NCBI GenBank assembly: GCA_947095945.1
Contig: CAMUQM010000026.1
Coordinates: 1-15,480, forward strand
Source of the DNA: an uncultured Prevotella sp.
GTDB taxonomy: Bacteria > Bacteroidota > Bacteroidia > Bacteroidales > Bacteroidaceae
Length of the DNA: 15,480 nucleotides
Direction: 5' to 3'
The translations under genes were made by a program, and so were the position numbers. Below are positions 6,036-13,265 of the stretch, one piece after another (the first letter of the stretch is position 1; the number at the start of each line of letters is the position of its first letter). The notes below the pieces were generated by a model, which worked only from the letters and a program-made list of their open reading frames with translations, was not told the DNA's origin and searched no databases.

Positions 6036-6977
6036 TTAACAAACTATCCATTCTGCTTTTGCCGCTTCCAAACTCTCTCTGCTACCATTACCGTAGGTAA
6101 CTCCACAAGTGTGTGTGCCTGCATTTCGCCCCATGAGAATGTCAAACTCAGCATCACCAACAACGAGGGTTTCGTGCGCTTTGATGTTAAAATGACTCAA
6201 CGTCTTGTGAACTGACTCAGCTGCTGGTTTCTTGTTTACAACATCATCAGCTGCAATCAGATACGTGATATACTTCGAGAGTTCTAATTCGTCCATAAGT
6301 TTGGCAAGTGTCCTATGGCTACGACTGCTTGCTATTGACATCGCAATGCCTTGCTGAGAGAGGCGTTCAAGCGTTTCAACAACACCCGGGAAAGTCTTTA
6401 CAACACCCGGAACATTCTTTACATTGAAGATTTCGCTATACACCTTAGCACACTCCTCAGCTTGTTCGTCGCTCATCGGAATGATTGATGAGAAACATTC
6501 CTTCAGTGGTAGACCAATTGTTCTGGCACACTCCTCACGACTTCGCTTTGGGAGACTCAGTCTCTCTATCGTTGCAAGCATCGTGTCAGTAATCAGCTTT
6601 TGGGAATCACCAAGCGTTCCATCAAAGTCGAAGATGACAAGACGAATGCCTGAGAGAATCTCAGGATTAGAGAAAAGGTCGGGACAGTAGCGAGTGTTTG
6701 CATCGCTATCAGCCTTCAAAGCCTCAGCTTTCGCCAGCTTCTTTCGTTTGAAATAGCCCTTTACTCGTTTGTAGCCCTCCTTTCCAAGTATCGCTATACC
6801 GCCATACTGAAAGCTTTTTGCCAGTCCGAAAAAGACAGTGAACAGTATACCTTTCATTGCTGTTGACACAGGGAAGAACACTTGTACAAAGGAGAGAATA
6901 TAAAAAGGAATGCACATCAGGAGTACAATGACACCCGTGCGAAAAGATAGCTTTTGAAGTTTACTTTTAATAGACAT
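6036..6977 (-). CDS. HAD-family phosphatase with N-terminal membrane hairpin
   Basis: A 313-residue protein in two parts. Residues 14-66 contain two hydrophobic segments (about 14-35 and 43-62), followed by a basic stretch (GYKRVKGYFKRKK), so the enzyme is probably anchored with its catalytic part in the cytoplasm. Residues 110-313 are a phosphoglycolate-phosphatase-like HAD domain: DFDGTLGD (nucleophile Asp117, acid Asp119), SIASSRS, KKPAAE and GDAEFD. The substrate is a small phosphate ester, not definable here. An in-frame TTG at 7007 would add ten residues, but it lies inside the TAAATTTG promoter box, so ATG at 6977 is the better start. The gene is divergent from the LacI regulator. Confidence 0.85.
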   Translation of the reverse strand: MSIKSKLQKLSFRTGVIVLLMCIPFYILSFVQVFFPVSTAMKGILFTVFFGLAKSFQYGGIAILGKEGYKRVKGYFKRKKLAKAEALKADSDANTRYCPDLFSNPEILSGIRLVIFDFDGTLGDSQKLITDTMLATIERLSLPKRSREECARTIGLPLKECFSSIIPMSDEQAEECAKVYSEIFNVKNVPGVVKTFPGVVETLERLSQQGIAMSIASSRSHRTLAKLMDELELSKYITYLIAADDVVNKKPAAESVHKTLSHFNIKAHETLVVGDAEFDILMGRNAGTHTCGVTYGNGSRESLEAAKAEWIVC

Positions 6978-7004
6978 ATCTGCGCTCAGCTTTATTTCAG
7001 AACG

Positions 7005-7012
7005 CAAATTTA
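7005..7012 (-). promoter_or_regulatory. -7 box of the HAD gene
   Basis: The minus strand reads TAAATTTG from 7012 to 7005, a match to TAnnTTTG, 27 bp before the ATG at 6977. No clear TTTG is seen about 20 bp further upstream. It rules against the TTG at 7007 as start codon. Confidence 0.5.
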
Positions 7013-7094
7013 GTTAAAAACTTCCTATTATAAGTCATTCTAAACATAATTAAATGATAAAAAGCAGAGTATCGCATAAAATCTATTGCTGTGC

Positions 7095-7127
7095 TTTCGC
7101 ACATTCCAACAATTATTACTAAATTTG
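7095..7127 (+). promoter_or_regulatory. Promoter of the LacI-family gene
   Basis: TAAATTTG at 7120-7127 is preceded by TTTC at 7095-7098, 21 bp away, close to the TTTG-N19-21-TAnnTTTG pattern. The start codon (7162) follows 34 bp after the box. Confidence 0.55.
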
Positions 7128-7161
7128 CAGCGCTAAAATATTATATTCACTTCCCATATTT

Positions 7162-8226
7162 ATGGCAGAAAAGATAAGAATCAAAGACATTGCAGAACGT
7201 GCAGGTGTAAGCGTTGGAACGGTTGACAGAGTGTTACATAAGCGCCCGAATGTGTCGGAGGCAGCTCTGAAACGCGTTGAGAAGGTGTTAAAGGAGATGA
7301 ATTATCAGCCAAATGTCTACGCAAGTGCACTGGCTTATAACAAGAGTTACACGTTCTATTGTTTGATTCCAAAGCATAGCAGTGAGGCTTACTGGGAAGA
7401 GATTGAGATTGGTGCAATGAAGGCTGTAGAGGCGCGTAGGGACTTTTATATCGACTTGGAAATCATGTATTACAGCCGATTGGATTCCAACTCTTTTATT
7501 GAAACTTACCAAAAATGTCTAAGGAAGAATCCTGATGGCGTTATCCTTGTGCCTACAACGTTAGAATTGACACGCCAGTTTACGGACGAATTGCACGATC
7601 GCAATATTCCTTTCATTCTGCTTGACTCTTATATGCCATCGCTGCAACCGCTGTCGTTCTACGGACAGGATTCAATTCAGAGTGGTCGCTTTGCTGCGCG
7701 AATGCTGATGCTCATTGCACAAAAGGAAGAGAGTATTATGCTTATGAAGCAGACGAAGGACGGAAAGATGGCGAGCCGTCAGCAAGAGAATCGTGAGGTG
7801 GGCTTCCGCAATTACATGGAAGAGAACTTCCCTAATATTAAGATTCTTGAGGTAAACCTGCCATTGGACGAGGAACGAAAACGTTACGATCATATCTTAG
7901 AAAAGTTCTTCAGTGAACATCCAGAGGTACATCATTGTATCACACTGAACTCTAAGGCACATATCGTGGGTAAGTTCTTGCTGAAGACTCATCGTAAGAA
8001 TGTTCAGATTATGGGCTACGACGTGGTACATAAAAATGCTGATTGTCTGCGAGAAGGTAGTATATCGTTCCTCATTGCACAGCATGCTTACCAGCAAGGC
8101 TACTTCAGTGTAGACTCTCTCTTCCGTGCTATTGTGCTGAAGAAGAAGGTAGAACCAGTCAACTATATGCCTATTGACTTGCTGACACCAGAGAATATCG
8201 ACTTCTATCATAGGGCTTGGGGATAA
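7162..8226 (+). CDS. LacI-family transcriptional regulator
   Basis: A 354-residue protein. Residues 4-58 form the LacI-type helix-turn-helix and hinge: IRIKDIAERAGVSVGTVDRV, then LHKRPNVSEAALKRVEKVLK and MNYQPN. Residues about 65-340 form a periplasmic-binding-protein-like ligand domain (FYCLIPK, DGVILVPTT, IPFILLDSYMP, CITLNSKAHIVGKFL, IMGYDVV). Such proteins repress or activate genes according to a sugar or related ligand. No transporter or glycan-use gene lies nearby, so its targets are probably elsewhere. It is divergent from the HAD gene with 184 bp between start codons. The family call is firm and the ligand unknown. Confidence 0.9.
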   Translation: MAEKIRIKDIAERAGVSVGTVDRVLHKRPNVSEAALKRVEKVLKEMNYQPNVYASALAYNKSYTFYCLIPKHSSEAYWEEIEIGAMKAVEARRDFYIDLEIMYYSRLDSNSFIETYQKCLRKNPDGVILVPTTLELTRQFTDELHDRNIPFILLDSYMPSLQPLSFYGQDSIQSGRFAARMLMLIAQKEESIMLMKQTKDGKMASRQQENREVGFRNYMEENFPNIKILEVNLPLDEERKRYDHILEKFFSEHPEVHHCITLNSKAHIVGKFLLKTHRKNVQIMGYDVVHKNADCLREGSISFLIAQHAYQQGYFSVDSLFRAIVLKKKVEPVNYMPIDLLTPENIDFYHRAWG

Positions 8227-8369
8227 AATCTCACCCCTGCCCCTCCGAACAAAAGCCACTGACCGAAAGGAAGTAATGATAGGGAGAGTGCCTAACGGAG
8301 TAAAATTAGGATAAAACATAAAGCGTGGATTGATTACTTAGAGAATGCTATTTGTCATCCCCAACGTTC

Positions 8370-8439
8370 ACACCTATCACTTATCAAACTCTCAGTATTC
8401 GATATTCAAAACCCAACATTTAACACCCATCACCTATGA
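8370..8439. repeat. Heptad array ending at the TatD start codon
   Basis: Ten consecutive 7-bp steps keep phase: ACACCTA, TCACTTA, TCAAACT, CTCAGTA, TTCGATA, TTCAAAA, CCCAACA, TTTAACA, CCCATCA, CCTATGA. The last 26 bases before and including the A of ATG (8411-8436) are the inverted partner of 9249-9274. Bases 8227-8369 hold no gene or clear signal. Confidence 0.6.
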
Positions 8440-9251
8440 TAGTAGACACCCATGCCCATTTAGATGTAGAAGACTTTGCTGGCGACCTCCCAGAGGTTAT
8501 CAGTCGTGCTCGTGAGGCAGGTGTAGGAAAGATATTCCTACCAGCCATCGATCTCAATTCAGTGGATACAGTATTGGCTGTATGCCGACAATTTCCTGAT
8601 ACTTGCTATCCGATGATTGGACTGCAGCCAGAGGAGGTACGCGATGATTGGCGTGAAGTGTTGGATGCTATGCACAAACGAATTATGCTCTCTCTTCGCC
8701 AGAAGGCGGAGGGGATGGCACAACCGGGTGAAACTGTCGTTGCGATAGGTGAAGTAGGATTAGACTTTTATTGGACACGTGAATACGAGAAACAGCAACT
8801 TGCAGCCTTTGAAGAAGCTGTGAAATGGAGCGTGGAGACACGTCTTCCACTGATGATTCACTGTCGTAAAGCGCAGAACGAGTTGTTACATATCATGCGA
8901 CCCTATGAGAAAGAATTGCCGGGTGGTGTTTTCCATTGCTTTACGGGCAATCAGAAGGAAGCAGAGGAGTTCCTCCGTTTTGACCGTTTCGTCCTTGGTA
9001 TCGGTGGTGTGTCAACCTTTAAGAGCAGTCATCTGCGTGAGGATCTGCCTGCAGCAGTGCCCCTTGACCGCATCGTTCTTGAGACCGACAGCCCTTACAT
9101 GGCGCCTGTTCCCCATCGTGGTAAGCGCAATGAGAGTGCCTTCATCGTAGAAGTTATGCGCACACTTGCCCTTAGTTATGGCGTTGATGAGGTCGAAATT
9201 GCCCGCCAAACCAATGAGAATGTGTATAGGGTGTTTGGTGTTGAATGTTAG
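8436..9251 (+). CDS. TatD-family metal-dependent hydrolase (DNase)
   Basis: A 271-residue TIM-barrel amidohydrolase of usual family length. Metal-binding motifs are all present: DTHAHLD (His6, His8), AIGEVGLDFYW (Glu106), MIHCRKA (His142), VFHCFTG (His167) and LETDSPYMAP (Asp218). TatD proteins are cytoplasmic enzymes with 3'-5' exonuclease activity linked to DNA repair. The usual GxHP motif is GLQP here (Gln64 in place of His). About ten extra residues lie before Glu106 (KAEGMAQPGE). The gene is exactly bounded by a 26-bp inverted repeat at its start and stop codons. No obvious promoter box was found. The family call is firm. Confidence 0.92.
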   Translation: MIVDTHAHLDVEDFAGDLPEVISRAREAGVGKIFLPAIDLNSVDTVLAVCRQFPDTCYPMIGLQPEEVRDDWREVLDAMHKRIMLSLRQKAEGMAQPGETVVAIGEVGLDFYWTREYEKQQLAAFEEAVKWSVETRLPLMIHCRKAQNELLHIMRPYEKELPGGVFHCFTGNQKEAEEFLRFDRFVLGIGGVSTFKSSHLREDLPAAVPLDRIVLETDSPYMAPVPHRGKRNESAFIVEVMRTLALSYGVDEVEIARQTNENVYRVFGVEC

Positions 9252-9315
9252 GTGATGGGTGTTAGATGTTGGGTGTTGATGATTTGTTAAGTTGTGGGTG
9301 ATAATGAGTTAACAA
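9246..9315. repeat. Heptad array starting at the TatD stop codon
   Basis: In-phase units follow the end of TatD: TGTTAGG, TGATGGG, TGTTAGA, TGTTGGG, TGTTGAT, GATTTGT, TAAGTTG, TGGGTGA. The first four also form two copies of a 14-bp unit. Bases 9249-9274 match the reverse complement of 8411-8436 at 25 of 26 positions, so this is the same type of array turned round. Confidence 0.65.
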
Positions 9316-9350
9316 ACTGCGTATATCAATAAGCACAGCAAGTTACAGTA

Positions 9351-9476
9351 ATCATAATTATGACGTACTGATGAGAACTTCGTTCGAATAATTATGAATT
9401 GTGAATTATAGCAGTAATCATAATTATGAATTATGAATTGTGAATTATGAATTAAGTAGATGTGAATTATGAATTA
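9351..9476. repeat. ATAATTATG palindrome copy 2 and ATTATGA heptads
   Basis: Bases 9353-9361 (CATAATTAT) pair with 9388-9396 (ATAATTATG) around a TGATGAGAAC-TTC-GTTCG hairpin, as in the copy at 5731-5789. It runs into tandem ATTATGA and ATTGTGA units (9391-9411, 9423-9450). The last unit supplies a false upstream ATG (9462) for the kinase gene. Confidence 0.6.
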
Positions 9477-9485
9477 ACAAAGTAT

Positions 9486-10178
9486 ATGAAGAAAATAACT
9501 ATCGCCATTGACGGCTTTTCATCATGTGGAAAGAGCACAATGGCAAAAGACCTTGCCAAGGAGATTGGCTATATCTATGTTGATACAGGTGCAATGTATC
9601 GTTCGGTAACACTCTATGCGCTACGTCATAACCTCTTCAATGCGGATGGAACAATCCGCGAACAGGAGTTGCAGGCACAGATGAAGGATATCAATATCAG
9701 TTTCCAACTTAATAAGGAAACAGGTCGTCCAGACACATATCTCAACGGTGAGAACGTTGAAAACGAAATCCGTACAATGGAGGTGTCATCGCACGTAAGC
9801 CCAATTGCGACACTTGCTTTCGTACGTAAGGCGCTCGTTGAACAGCAGCAGCGTATGGGAGCAGAGAAAGGTATCGTTATGGATGGTCGAGATATTGGTA
9901 CGGTGGTCTTCCCTAATGCCGAACTTAAAATCTTTGTTACTGCATCAGCAGAAGTACGTGCGCAACGTCGTTACGACGAGTTGAAGGCGAAGGGAATGGA
10001 AGCAGACTTTGCCGACATCCTTAAGAATGTGCAAGAGCGTGACTATATCGACTCTCATCGTGAGACATCACCGCTTCGCAAGGCTGATGATGCCCTCGAA
10101 CTCGACAACAGTCAGCTCACAATTGCCGAGCAAAAGCAGTGGCTTTACAACCAGTATCTGAAGGCTGCAGAAGCATAA
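9486..10178 (+). CDS. cmk: Cytidylate kinase
   Basis: A 230-residue CMP/dCMP kinase that transfers phosphate from ATP to CMP in pyrimidine nucleotide synthesis, in the cytoplasm. Visible motifs: MKKITIAIDGFSSCGKST (P-loop at about residues 10-18), YVDTGAMYRSVTLYAL (substrate site), the CMP-binding insert with VSPIATLAFVRK, MDGRDIGTVVFPNA, and the lid region QERDYIDSHRETSPLRKADD. Length fits the family. An in-frame ATG at 9462 would add MNYELTKY, but those bases belong to the heptad repeat, so ATG at 9486 is preferred. A strong branched terminator follows 25 bp after the stop codon. Confidence 0.95.
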   Translation: MKKITIAIDGFSSCGKSTMAKDLAKEIGYIYVDTGAMYRSVTLYALRHNLFNADGTIREQELQAQMKDINISFQLNKETGRPDTYLNGENVENEIRTMEVSSHVSPIATLAFVRKALVEQQQRMGAEKGIVMDGRDIGTVVFPNAELKIFVTASAEVRAQRRYDELKAKGMEADFADILKNVQERDYIDSHRETSPLRKADDALELDNSQLTIAEQKQWLYNQYLKAAEA

Positions 10179-10202
10179 TAAGCTAACAAAAGGCTCATCT
10201 TT

Positions 10203-10313
10203 TCAGGTCCTTTCGTTAAAACGATGTGACAATCATCGTCCACGCATCTAACCCAAATCGCGGTTTAGGCTATAATGACCAATATGGGTTTAACGAAAGA
10301 ACCTGATTTTTTT
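10203..10313 (+). terminator. Branched long-stem terminator after cmk
   Basis: Bases 10204-10220 pair with 10289-10305 (16 of 17, one C-A mismatch), with a further T-A pair outside. Seven T (10307-10313) follow directly, as in an intrinsic terminator. The 68-nt interior folds into at least two hairpins: ACGATG/CATCGT (10221-10226/10234-10239) and CTAA.CC/GG.TTAG (10248-10254/10262-10268). The shape is a small multi-branch junction, larger than a normal terminator. It could also be the end of a small RNA. Confidence 0.65.
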
Positions 10314-10536
10314 ATTGTTCAAAAGTAGCCTACGATCTGCCAACTATCTATCGTTAGCCTACCCTCTCATACTGGAAATCGTCTCATCTTAATATCACAA
10401 AAGCAGCAAGAAACGTTTGAAAAAACATTACATTATTTCGCATAAAAACACGCATAAAAAAACAAGATACGTCCACAAAAAACACGTTTACAACCATCAG
10501 TAAATCAAGTAATTATAAAGTAGTGAAAGAAAAGGT
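10314..10536. other. Intergenic DNA without identified features
   Basis: This AT-rich stretch follows the cmk terminator. I see no convincing reading frame, promoter pair or strong hairpin. It contains A-rich runs and two loose CGCATAAAAA copies (about 10440-10458). Confidence 0.4.
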
Positions 10537-10630
10537 GCCTAACAAGACTCTTAAAGGGCGTTAGTAAGGAGTTTAAAGAGCATCTTTTGCAAGCCAATTG
10601 GGCGTTAATTGAAAGCCAAAAGAGCATGTG
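10537..10630. repeat. Modular palindromic intergenic repeat, copy C
   Basis: Bases 10551-10618 align closely with copy A (178-243): AAAGGGCGTTAGTAAG, then AGCATCTTTTGC, then GGGCGTTAATTGAAAGCCA. The terminal complementary arm is absent, so no clean terminator forms. The sequence from 10631 to about 10800 holds no gene that I can support. Confidence 0.65.
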
Positions 10631-10809
10631 TTGACTTCGAGGTTTGAAAAATAATTTACAAACACACATTGAAAAGGAAGTCATTATGATAGTAGCAAGC
10701 GAGAAAACTAACTAACGTAAGAAGCAATAATTCTAAGATTTATGAATTAACAAATACTAAAATCAATAGAATTATACTTTGTTCGGACGGCTATCTCAAC
10801 TTAAAATAT

Positions 10810-10817
10810 TATCTTTG
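10810..10817 (+). promoter_or_regulatory. -7 box of the second lysozyme gene
   Basis: TATCTTTG matches TAnnTTTG. Only five bases separate it from the ATG at 10823, so transcription would begin at or next to the start codon. No TTTG lies at the standard distance upstream. Confidence 0.5.
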
Positions 10818-10822
10818 CATCT

Positions 10823-11530
10823 ATGAAGTTTAAAAAGATAATATTGCTCATTGCCTGCATATTCTCTTTTGCAGGTCTTAAGGCACAATATACTATTCAA
10901 TGCGAAGACACCTGCAGCCATGTTCATGGGCTTGATATGAGCCATTACCAAGGTGATGTATGGTGGGAAACAGTGGCTGAGAACAGCAATCATAAGCTCA
11001 ATTATGTCTACTTAAAAGCCACTGAAGGCGGTACACGTATTGACCAACGCTATCTTGAGAATATCGAGGCAGCACAACGCTATGGTATGAATGTCGGTTC
11101 TTACCACTTCTATCGTCCAGCTGTTCCACAAGAGGAACAGTTGCGTAACTTCCGTATGCAGTGTCGTCCACAAGATCAAGACCTCATTCCGATGGTAGAC
11201 ATTGAGACGACTGGAGGACTGAGTACAGAGGCTTTACGTGACAGTCTGCAGAAGTTCCTTGTGCTTATGACACAGGAATATGGTGTTAAGCCATTGGTTT
11301 ACACCTATACAAACTTCTATAATAAATACCTTAGCGGTGCGCTTGACGGCTATTTGCTCTTCATTGCACAGTATAATGGACACGAACCAGAACTGAATGA
11401 TGGAAGAGATATCTTTGCTTGGCAGTACACAGGAAAGGGACGAATCAACGGCGTGAAAGGATATGTTGATAAGTCTCGACTGATGGGTAAGCATAGTATG
11501 CGTGAGCTACGATTCCGACGAAAACGTTAG
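10823..11530 (+). CDS. Exported GH25 lysozyme
   Basis: A 235-residue protein. Residues 1-21 (MKFKKIILLIACIFSFAGLK) form a signal peptide. Residues about 35-225 form a GH25 muramidase domain: HGLDMSHYQGDV with Asp38, YVYLKATEGG, VGSYHFYRP, PMVDIETT with Asp126 and Glu128, FIAQYN and FAWQYTGKG near the end. GH25 enzymes hydrolyse peptidoglycan glycan strands. It lacks the anchor and MORN repeats of the GH25 protein at 401-2131 and has a basic C-terminus (RELRFRRKR). The zinc-ribbon gene starts 66 bp downstream with no terminator between, so co-transcription is likely. No Met suitable for an alternative start exists before the catalytic motif. Confidence 0.92.
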   Translation: MKFKKIILLIACIFSFAGLKAQYTIQCEDTCSHVHGLDMSHYQGDVWWETVAENSNHKLNYVYLKATEGGTRIDQRYLENIEAAQRYGMNVGSYHFYRPAVPQEEQLRNFRMQCRPQDQDLIPMVDIETTGGLSTEALRDSLQKFLVLMTQEYGVKPLVYTYTNFYNKYLSGALDGYLLFIAQYNGHEPELNDGRDIFAWQYTGKGRINGVKGYVDKSRLMGKHSMRELRFRRKR

Positions 11531-11596
11531 CTTCCATAAAAAGAGAAAAGGAATAGATAATTATCCACACTACTATTATAATCTTACGTTAGACAA

Positions 11597-13009
11597 ATGA
11601 TCATCAAATGCCCTGAATGTGGCCATCAAGTGAGCGATAAGGCTCCCGTATGCCCAAGTTGCGGTGTAGAGATTGCTGGACATATCATTAAATGTTCTAA
11701 TTGCAGTGAATTATACCTCAAAGAGGAATCATCATGTCCGAACTGCCATCATACGGAACGCCACACAGAGTCTTCCGTAACAGCTGTTGAGCACCAAACA
11801 AACGAGGCTACTAACCAAAGTAAGATGCAGGAACCTGTTGTTCTCATGTCTGTTGACAAGGAAGAGACAACAGAGAACGATGACGTAATTATCCCTGCGC
11901 AGGAAACAGATGAGAACGAAGCGGATAATTACAACGATAAAAAACAAGATTCATTTAACGAGCCAAAGATGGAGGAAGAGGCTGTTGATGCCAACTTTAT
12001 CGTTGATGCCAATGACGATGAGGAGGTGATAGCCAATGCCGAAGCTATAGCAGAGGACGAAGAGGAAAACACTTCCGACAAGAATAATCATCTGTCTTTA
12101 GCTGTATCACTGCTCATCGCTGCTATCACCGCAGCCGTATTGCTCTTTCTCTATAACCAAAGTGTGGGTATCAGCAAGGTAAACAGCGAGCAGGAGGCTT
12201 TCGCGCAAGCAATTAGTAGCAGCGAGCCAACTGTATTAAAGAACTATCTCAAGGAGAATCCATCTGCCTCTAAGGCACACCGTGACAGTATATCAGCTCG
12301 CCTGAAGGAGTTGACAACTACTACACAGACGATGCAGCAAGCCAATAACGACTTGTCTGTGGCATTGACAAGCAATTCGAAAGAAGTCTTACAGCAGTTT
12401 ATTGCCAAGTATCCAGACTCAAAGCATCGTAGCGAGTTTGAAGCTAAGATTGACGAGATGGATTGGGCACAGGCTGTAGCTAAAAACAATGAGAATGCGT
12501 ATCTTGGCTATAAGGCGCAACATCCTAATGGCATTCATAGCAAGGAAGCTGATGAGAAACTGAAAAGTCTCATGGCATCTACAACGACTGCACAAGCAGA
12601 AAAACCTGAGCCTACACCAGCCCCAGTAGAACTAAAAGTATCGGAAGGCGAACGATCAAGAGCCGTTGGTGCAGTACGCCAACTCTTGCAAGGTATTAAT
12701 AGTAAGAGCAATGATAAGATTGCTGGTGCCGTCGCTCCATCATTGAGTTTCCTCGGAGCAGGTGGTGCAACGGCTAAGGATATTCGTCGTTATATGACCG
12801 ATAAACTTTATCAGGCTGATGTCAAGACACTTAATTGGCACCTTGGTCCACCGGCTGAAGTAAGTAAAAAGAGCAATGAAGCAGGTGCAGAAATTCGCGT
12901 AAAGATTCCTGCAACACTTGATATTGAGCGAAAAGGCGGTAAGTCTAAACGTAGCTATGTCATCACTGCTACGATTAAAGACGGTAGAATAACCAAAATT
13001 AACTGGTAA
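11597..13009 (+). CDS. Double zinc-ribbon, single-TM protein with helical repeats
   Basis: A 470-residue protein in five parts. Residues 5-22 and 33-50 are two zinc ribbons (CPEC/CPSC and CSNC/CPNC). Residues about 60-160 are acidic and low in complexity. Residues about 166-186 form one membrane segment. Residues about 199-325 hold three similar helical units of about 38 residues (VLKNYLKENPSASK, VLQQFIAKYPDSKH, AYLGYKAQHPNGIH), reminiscent of TPR-like repeats. Residues about 350-470 form a compact domain ending in YVITATIKDGRITKINW, possibly NTF2-like. The ribbons should be cytoplasmic and the C-terminal part periplasmic. I do not recognise a named family. Its position after a lysozyme hints at an envelope role; this is inferred. 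Confidence 0.85.
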   Translation: MIIKCPECGHQVSDKAPVCPSCGVEIAGHIIKCSNCSELYLKEESSCPNCHHTERHTESSVTAVEHQTNEATNQSKMQEPVVLMSVDKEETTENDDVIIPAQETDENEADNYNDKKQDSFNEPKMEEEAVDANFIVDANDDEEVIANAEAIAEDEEENTSDKNNHLSLAVSLLIAAITAAVLLFLYNQSVGISKVNSEQEAFAQAISSSEPTVLKNYLKENPSASKAHRDSISARLKELTTTTQTMQQANNDLSVALTSNSKEVLQQFIAKYPDSKHRSEFEAKIDEMDWAQAVAKNNENAYLGYKAQHPNGIHSKEADEKLKSLMASTTTAQAEKPEPTPAPVELKVSEGERSRAVGAVRQLLQGINSKSNDKIAGAVAPSLSFLGAGGATAKDIRRYMTDKLYQADVKTLNWHLGPPAEVSKKSNEAGAEIRVKIPATLDIERKGGKSKRSYVITATIKDGRITKINW

Positions 13010-13061
13010 TAGATTTAGGGACTAACCCTTTTAAGATAAATAAGTTATCAGCACTTAAACA

Positions 13062-13165
13062 AGTTTTGTTTTATTGTCGAACGCTTTAATTGTCTTTATA
13101 ATAAAGGAGTAGCGAATTACTACACGACAAAAAGACTGACAAGATTACGACAATAAAACAAAACT
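13062..13165. repeat. Perfect 18-bp inverted repeat with 68-nt spacer
   Basis: Bases 13062-13079 (AGTTTTGTTTTATTGTCG) and 13148-13165 are exact reverse complements. The spacer can add GTCTTT/AAAGAC (13092-13097/13131-13136) and GTAG/CTAC (13109-13112/13120-13123), giving a rod with a central bubble. No T-tract follows on either strand. It lies 52 bp after the zinc-ribbon gene. It may be a 3' RNA structure, a small RNA or a remnant of a mobile element. Confidence 0.7.
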
Positions 13166-13265
13166 ATTCAAAAACAACACGCTTTATATTGGGACTAATG
13201 CCTGCTTGCAAGTAAAACTTGCTGTCACTCCTGCCAGCCCGCAGAGTCAACCAGCAAGTGCAAAA

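Noticed and set aside
7005..7007. TTG as start codon of the HAD phosphatase
   Set aside because: It lies inside the TAAATTTG promoter box; ATG at 6977 gives a normal N-terminus.
9391..9476. CRISPR array
   Set aside because: Units are 7 bp and contiguous, with no unique spacers and no cas genes nearby.
9462..9485. Upstream ATG for cytidylate kinase
   Set aside because: These codons come from the ATTATGA heptad repeat; the family N-terminus starts at 9486.
13062..13165. 6S RNA
   Set aside because: The rod with a central bubble is suggestive, but the element is too short, has no clear promoter, and lacks a recognisable 6S sequence.
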